Shown here piece by piece: positions 59,939 to 64,000 of a stretch of 64,000 bases of DNA (position 1 is its first letter; every line of letters begins with the position of its first letter). Origin of the DNA: Molanna angustata (taxonomy: Eukaryota > Arthropoda > Insecta > Trichoptera > Molannidae). The DNA is taken from positions 31,339,780 through 31,403,779 of the forward strand of contig OY754970.1 in NCBI GenBank assembly GCA_963576475.1, read 5' to 3'. A program made the translations under genes and the position numbers. A model generated the notes under the pieces. That model saw only the letters and a program-made list of their open reading frames with translations, ran no database searches and was not told the origin of the DNA.

Positions 59939-61404
59939 ATATGTTCGCATACATGGATTTACTCAGAATTCGGAGTAGAACATTTTATGTGAGTTTTGTG
60001 TGTCTGTGTGTGTGTCTGTCCTTCCCCCCTTATAACTTTTGATCCGTTTGATTCACAAAGCCTAAAATTTCAGACTATATAGATAATTTTAGATACACAC
60101 AACTTTTATACTAAGTATTAATAATTTTTGTTCCAGTCAGGGGTTATCATCATTTTAATTTTTATAGCATTTGTCCACATATCTCAAAAACTATAAATGC
60201 CAGAACGCTGAAATTTTATACAAATATAGTCAAATATAGTATCTCGAAATGAATTTTGAAAAACTGTTCCAGGGTTTCTCAAACTGTTTTTATTAAGAAG
60301 CAAAAAATTGGTATGACAATTTTTTGTCTTTAACTGCCTTTATTTCCATTTCTTTAAAAATGTCGAAAAATGCTGAAACATGTAAACTAGAGAATTTAAT
60401 GTTCTATAAAAAATGTGCACATTAGGCCCAATTCAGATTCGACTAAAAATTTTATACGGAATTTTAGTATATGAGAAATGTCAAAAAGTTGGCCAAATTT
60501 ATACGGGATTAAATTGGTATTCAGATTCTCTAATTTTATCTCATGACGTCACACCGCGCGGATAAAATCCTTTTATCCACGGTTTCCCGTTGATTTGGAC
60601 GTTTTCGTATTCCGATTCGCAACTTAGACGTTCGATCTTTTAAAATATGACTTAAATTTATGCGGGTCGTTTGACATCCGTCTACAATTTTGTACGCTGG
60701 ATAAGGGCTCCATTATTTGTTTGTTTTTACTTTATTCAATTATTATTAATAATTATTTGGTGAAATCGTTTAAAGTGTAGTATTTTTATTACTCACGTCT
60801 AAAGAAAAATAATCGTGATTACTTTTTAACTGTACAAATTTATGACAAACAATAATCATCACGTATTTATAGGTACAGGTTACTTGACTTTCGTTGATAT
60901 TTTTAGAGACCACACAAATAATGGAATTTTATTATCTTTGCCTAGATAATGGATAAAGAAGGTAAAGTTGTAAATTTTATTGGTTTTTGTAGCTTTTAAC
61001 TAATGATGTGACACGAATTTTATTAAAAGTAATTGTTAGAGATTCCACTTGTCAAATAACGTACTTACAAATTATATATCTATCATAATAATGAAAATCT
61101 ACCAAGAATGGTCATTCATCATCAATTTTAATATGAAGTATTCTTACAAGTAGCTAAATTTATATTCAATGTTCTACTAAAGTTTGGGGCTTCAGTCAAA
61201 ATCTCACATACAAGTTGTCTGTCATTTGAGGTTAGGTTATTATATAAACCATTATGTTCATTTTAAATCTTAGGTGACTCTGGATTAAATAATTATTACC
61301 ATGAGTAATAACGCCCCAGATGAACCGACAGGATACTAAAAACAGGAATTCCTAGTTAGAATAATAATTTGTATACTATAAATAAATAAATTTTGTTCAT
61401 TGCA

Positions 61405-61581
61405 GATGAAGACATTATTGAAATAGATATTGGCAATAGCGACAGACTTACTTATGATACTTACATTTTTTTCCACGTTGCAAGGACTAGAAGTAATTTA
61501 ATAAGAAGACACATCACTTTAAAAAAAATCATATATATATTTAGTTATATTAAATTTGTCACATTTTCTATGTATGTATAA
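61405..61581 (+). pseudogene. Exon-like open frame inside the Harbinger-like element
   Basis: After TTTTGTTCATTGCAG the frame continues DEDIIEIDIGNSDRLTYDTY then IFFHVARTRSNLIRRH before turning AT-rich. About 100 bp upstream is a short ATG frame (MSNNAPDEPTGY, from about 61301). These may be two exons of the element's accessory gene. No domain is recognised, so this is tentative. Confidence 0.25.
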
Positions 61582-61762
61582 AATAAATAATCGTAATATA
61601 AATACATGTGTATTAAATTTGTTGTATCTAATTTGTAGAACCTTTTAAGCAGTAGACAGAATGACAAGGAAAAATAAAACAAGTATGTAAATTGTTATAA
61701 AAATAATACATATTTTTTTTCATTAATTCTGTATATTATAAAAAAGAATTACAATAATATTT

Positions 61763-62141
61763 TCCGCCAAACTACATAATAGTTGAATATTTTTATTATT
61801 GCATATGCGCAAACATTGGATTTTTTCCCCTGTCGGGAGTCAAAAATATTTTTTTAGCAGATTTTTAATTATCTGAATAGAATTCCTTATTTTCAAGCGA
61901 AAAGAATTTCAGTATTACAATATATAGAACTTTCAAAATTGAATTGATAGGGATCTCATTAAAAGGCATAATTGGTGAACGTTGCGCAAGCGCATCAAGT
62001 GATCACGTAAACCAGCCGATGACAGGTCGTAAGCCCTGTAGGTGCCTTGATTTCCCGGTTCTCCTACAATAAATATTCCAACTTCGTCTCTATTCAGATA
62101 ATTAAAAATCTGCTAAATACATAATAGTTTTTTGGCAAGGC
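61763..62141. mobile_element. MITE (family E), full-length copy
   Basis: The ends are inverted: the left part contains CCGCCAAACTACATAATAG and TTTTTAATTATCTGAATAG, and the right part contains CTATTCAGATAATTAAAAA and CATAATAGTTTTTTGGC. The interior includes CAAGCGCATCAAGTGATCAC and GTAAGCCCTGTAGGTGCC. Partial copies occur at 10485-10575, 12640-12720, 32595-32720 and 39985-40130. The element is nested inside the Harbinger-like element. Confidence 0.6.
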
Positions 62142-62728
62142 AGATTCTCTTTTTCACATAACTAATGTATGTATTTAAAACATTTTATTTTACAGATCCA
62201 TAGCTATTTACATTCAAATAATAATTATATGCAAAAAGGTTATTATATTATATCAAAACACCAAAAAAATACAATAATTATTGAAAAAAATAATTCAGTC
62301 CCTTGATAGAGAAACATCATTAAACTCTGGATTGTTAGAGATCGCCAAATCTGAATTTCTCTGGTATTCTGGATCCACAATCTTTCAACTCTGGTTTCAC
62401 TAGAATTCCCTGTAAAACAAATAATAACATTGTATTACATGAATTATAAAATGATCTTAATCATTTTAATAAAAAAAAGCCGTCAGTCTAACATAATAAA
62501 CACGAGTTTGAGTAATGACTGTCATATGAGTAGAAAATGAAAAATACTTTGAATTCAAATGAAAGATACAGTTTGGAATGTTACTTGTTATTACCCTGAT
62601 GTATGTAATAACAAGTGATGCGTCATAAATACGGCTCTCTTTTCTTCCAGTTATCACTAGATATGCTCGACATATTTAACCTATAAAATTTCAAGGCAAA
62701 ACTTTATATTGACATATCTAACTTACCT

Positions 62729-62860
62729 TCATAAATTTACTATCTTTCCATTTGTCATTGCACTATTCGTTGATACGAAGTCAATCATCAACTCCATCTG
62801 CTTCTTTGTACTCTTAATTTTGGATTTATCCTTAGGTATCCATAGCAAATAGCGCTGTAC
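62729..62860 (-). pseudogene. Myb/SANT-like DNA-binding domain remnant
   Basis: The open frame reads IPKDKSKIKSTKKQMELMID then FVSTNSAMTNGKIVNL and TGA. The K..K.QME.(M/L)..F...N..MT.GK pattern resembles the first helices of the Myb/SANT-like (zeste-type) domain carried by the accessory protein of PIF/Harbinger transposons. The family call is an inference from pattern. A strong GTAAGT donor (62721-62726) lies just downstream, so the frame may originally have been spliced. No start codon is clear. Confidence 0.45.
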
Positions 62861-63570
62861 AAATTAGAAATGTTTCGGTTTTGGAGGTAAACGTTGTTTT
62901 AACCATAGAATACACTAACTAGTTTTGACAATAAAATCTCTTTTCTATGGTTTTGACGTTTTTAGGCTGTTGAATATTGCTAGAGAAATAAAATTTCGAA
63001 TGTCTTGAATATATTATTTTTTGTGTCGCGGCAACACCGAAAATGTTTTTATTCACGGTGACTAAAATTTTTCGGGCGAATTCATTTTAGTCGGCCATTG
63101 TTTAAGACGAAATCAGAATACGGGTTTACGACGCTTGCGACTAAAATTTTATTCGGGACGTATAAAAACTAATTTTAGTCGGCAAATCTGAATCGGACAT
63201 ATTATAGTAATATATCTCAAATTTTTTTTAACAATTTTTATAAAAATTGAATTTAGTGACGACATTGATTCATACAATTTGTATGCCAGACGCCTATACA
63301 CAATATGTAAGAAGACTTAATAGTTTGATATTTAAATCTCCAAACATACGTATACATACCATCATGCTGTTTTCATATTCTGGGTAGAGAAAGGGACTGA
63401 TCTCCATACTGTCCTATCTGGACATACATACCTTCATGTGTTGTATAGAAAACAAAATATCCTAAAATATTCAATAATTTGGATTTATGGTTTTATAGTT
63501 ATATACTTATTCTTCAACTATACATACTATCGCTATCGACAGTTGGATCTCATGTGTTACATGCAACTAG

Positions 63571-64000
63571 TATTATTTAAAGTTGGCATAGTTAGGAGCC
63601 GGAATTTTGTATTCATTTGAAGTTGCTTTGTAATATTCTGAAATACACTTCATAACCATATCTTGAATATAGTTCGGTTATTAATGTTTCTAGGGCCCTT
63701 GGGTCTCAGCATCCATCTATGCTTTAGGTCGACTGTCTCTCCTCTCTTCTTCTGTCTCCCTCACTCCAACCGCTATGCGAATCGAATAGAATAAGAGAAC
63801 AGATAAATTCAGTTCGGTCCATTAATGCTCCACAATAGATAGATAGTCTCTGTCTCTTCCCCTCATTCTCGATAACAATCATTAGAGGTATTGGATAGAA
63901 CGAGAGGAGAGATTCGGTTCAGTGTATGTATGTATATTATGTTACGGTTTTCCAGGACTTTCCCCTAAGGGAACAATCAAGGTGATTACTGAAATCGTCC
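63571..64000. other. CT-rich terminal region, possible LTR-like sequence
   Basis: 63690-63950 contains two related stretches (TTCGGTTATTAATGTTTCTA / TTCGGTCCATTAATGCTCCA; TCTCTCCTCTCTTCTTCTGT / TCTCTGTCTCTTCCCCTCAT), followed by GGACTTTCCCCTAAGGGAAC. The internal duplication suggests a repeat that continues beyond the window. Class unknown. Confidence 0.3.

Larger units (their letters stand above)
60425..63201. mobile_element. Decayed PIF/Harbinger-like DNA transposon
   Basis: The left end GGCCCAATTCAGATTCGAC is mirrored by a right end reading, on the minus strand, GTCCGATTCAGATTTGCCGAC. Both continue into ACTAAAAT. TTA lies at both outer borders (60422-60424, 63202-63204), the 3-bp target type of PIF/Harbinger elements, although the right end carries two or three extra bases. 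The interior contains a Myb/SANT-like protein remnant (about 62729-62860, minus) and a spliced-looking plus-strand segment at 61405-61510. A MITE is nested at 61763-62141. No DDE transposase core was recognised. Confidence 0.6.
58292..63570 (+). mobile_element. Helitron-like element, copy 5, split by two nested transposons
   Basis: A plus-strand copy with A|TCCAACTGTCG at 58292 and CAACTAG|T at 63564-63571. The GACA/TG microsatellite is at 59995-60028. Two younger elements interrupt it, at 58440-59938 and about 60425-63201. Removing both leaves about 1.0 kb, the same size as complete copy 2. This confirms one original insertion rather than two unrelated ends. Confidence 0.8.

Overview
The window looks like intronic and intergenic DNA of an insect, most probably a moth or butterfly. 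The evidence is strong AT richness, genes split by multi-kilobase introns, and a dense, layered load of mobile elements: rolling-circle (Helitron-like) elements, tRNA-derived SINEs, RTE/Jockey/CR1-like LINE fragments, PIF/Harbinger-like DNA transposons and many foldback MITEs. The order-level call is an inference from this repeat style. No prokaryotic features are present. There is one 200-base assembly gap (15075-15274).

Only one host gene can be assembled with confidence. It is a minus-strand short-chain dehydrogenase/reductase (SDR, farnesol-dehydrogenase/DHRS11-like) with five recognisable exons at 53119-52942, 45566-45440, 40722-40587, 37416-37249 and 36812-36765. All splice phases agree and together they encode 218 residues ending in a stop codon. 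The first exon, with the TGxxxGIG cofactor motif, is not visible and probably lies beyond base 64000. The introns are 0.4 to 7.4 kb and packed with transposons.

Layout. 1-1899: two head-to-tail Helitron-like copies. 1900-3338: a long uninterrupted RTE-like LINE reading frame. 3341-5733: long (TA)n tracts separating three large inverted-repeat elements, one a perfect palindrome with 183-bp arms. 7026-22385: a third and a fourth Helitron-like copy (the fourth next to the gap), SINEs, LINE 3' ends and foldback elements (including a TTAA-flanked and a TA-flanked one). 22389-23091: a PIF/Harbinger derivative with a TAA target duplication and a MADF-domain stub. 23640-30400: LINE fragments and a GC-rich island. 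30716-31613: two adjacent minisatellites. 34997-35111: an orphan exon-like segment. 36765-53119: the SDR gene with its transposon-filled introns. 53135-53535: a minisatellite abutting its splice acceptor. 55470-56155: a minisatellite split by an insertion. 58292-63570: a fifth Helitron-like copy split by two younger DNA transposons.

The best-supported unusual observations are the nested insertion at 58292-63570, where sister copies supply the empty sites, the palindrome/(TA)n cluster, and the recovery of the dispersed SDR gene. No novel multi-gene system was found.
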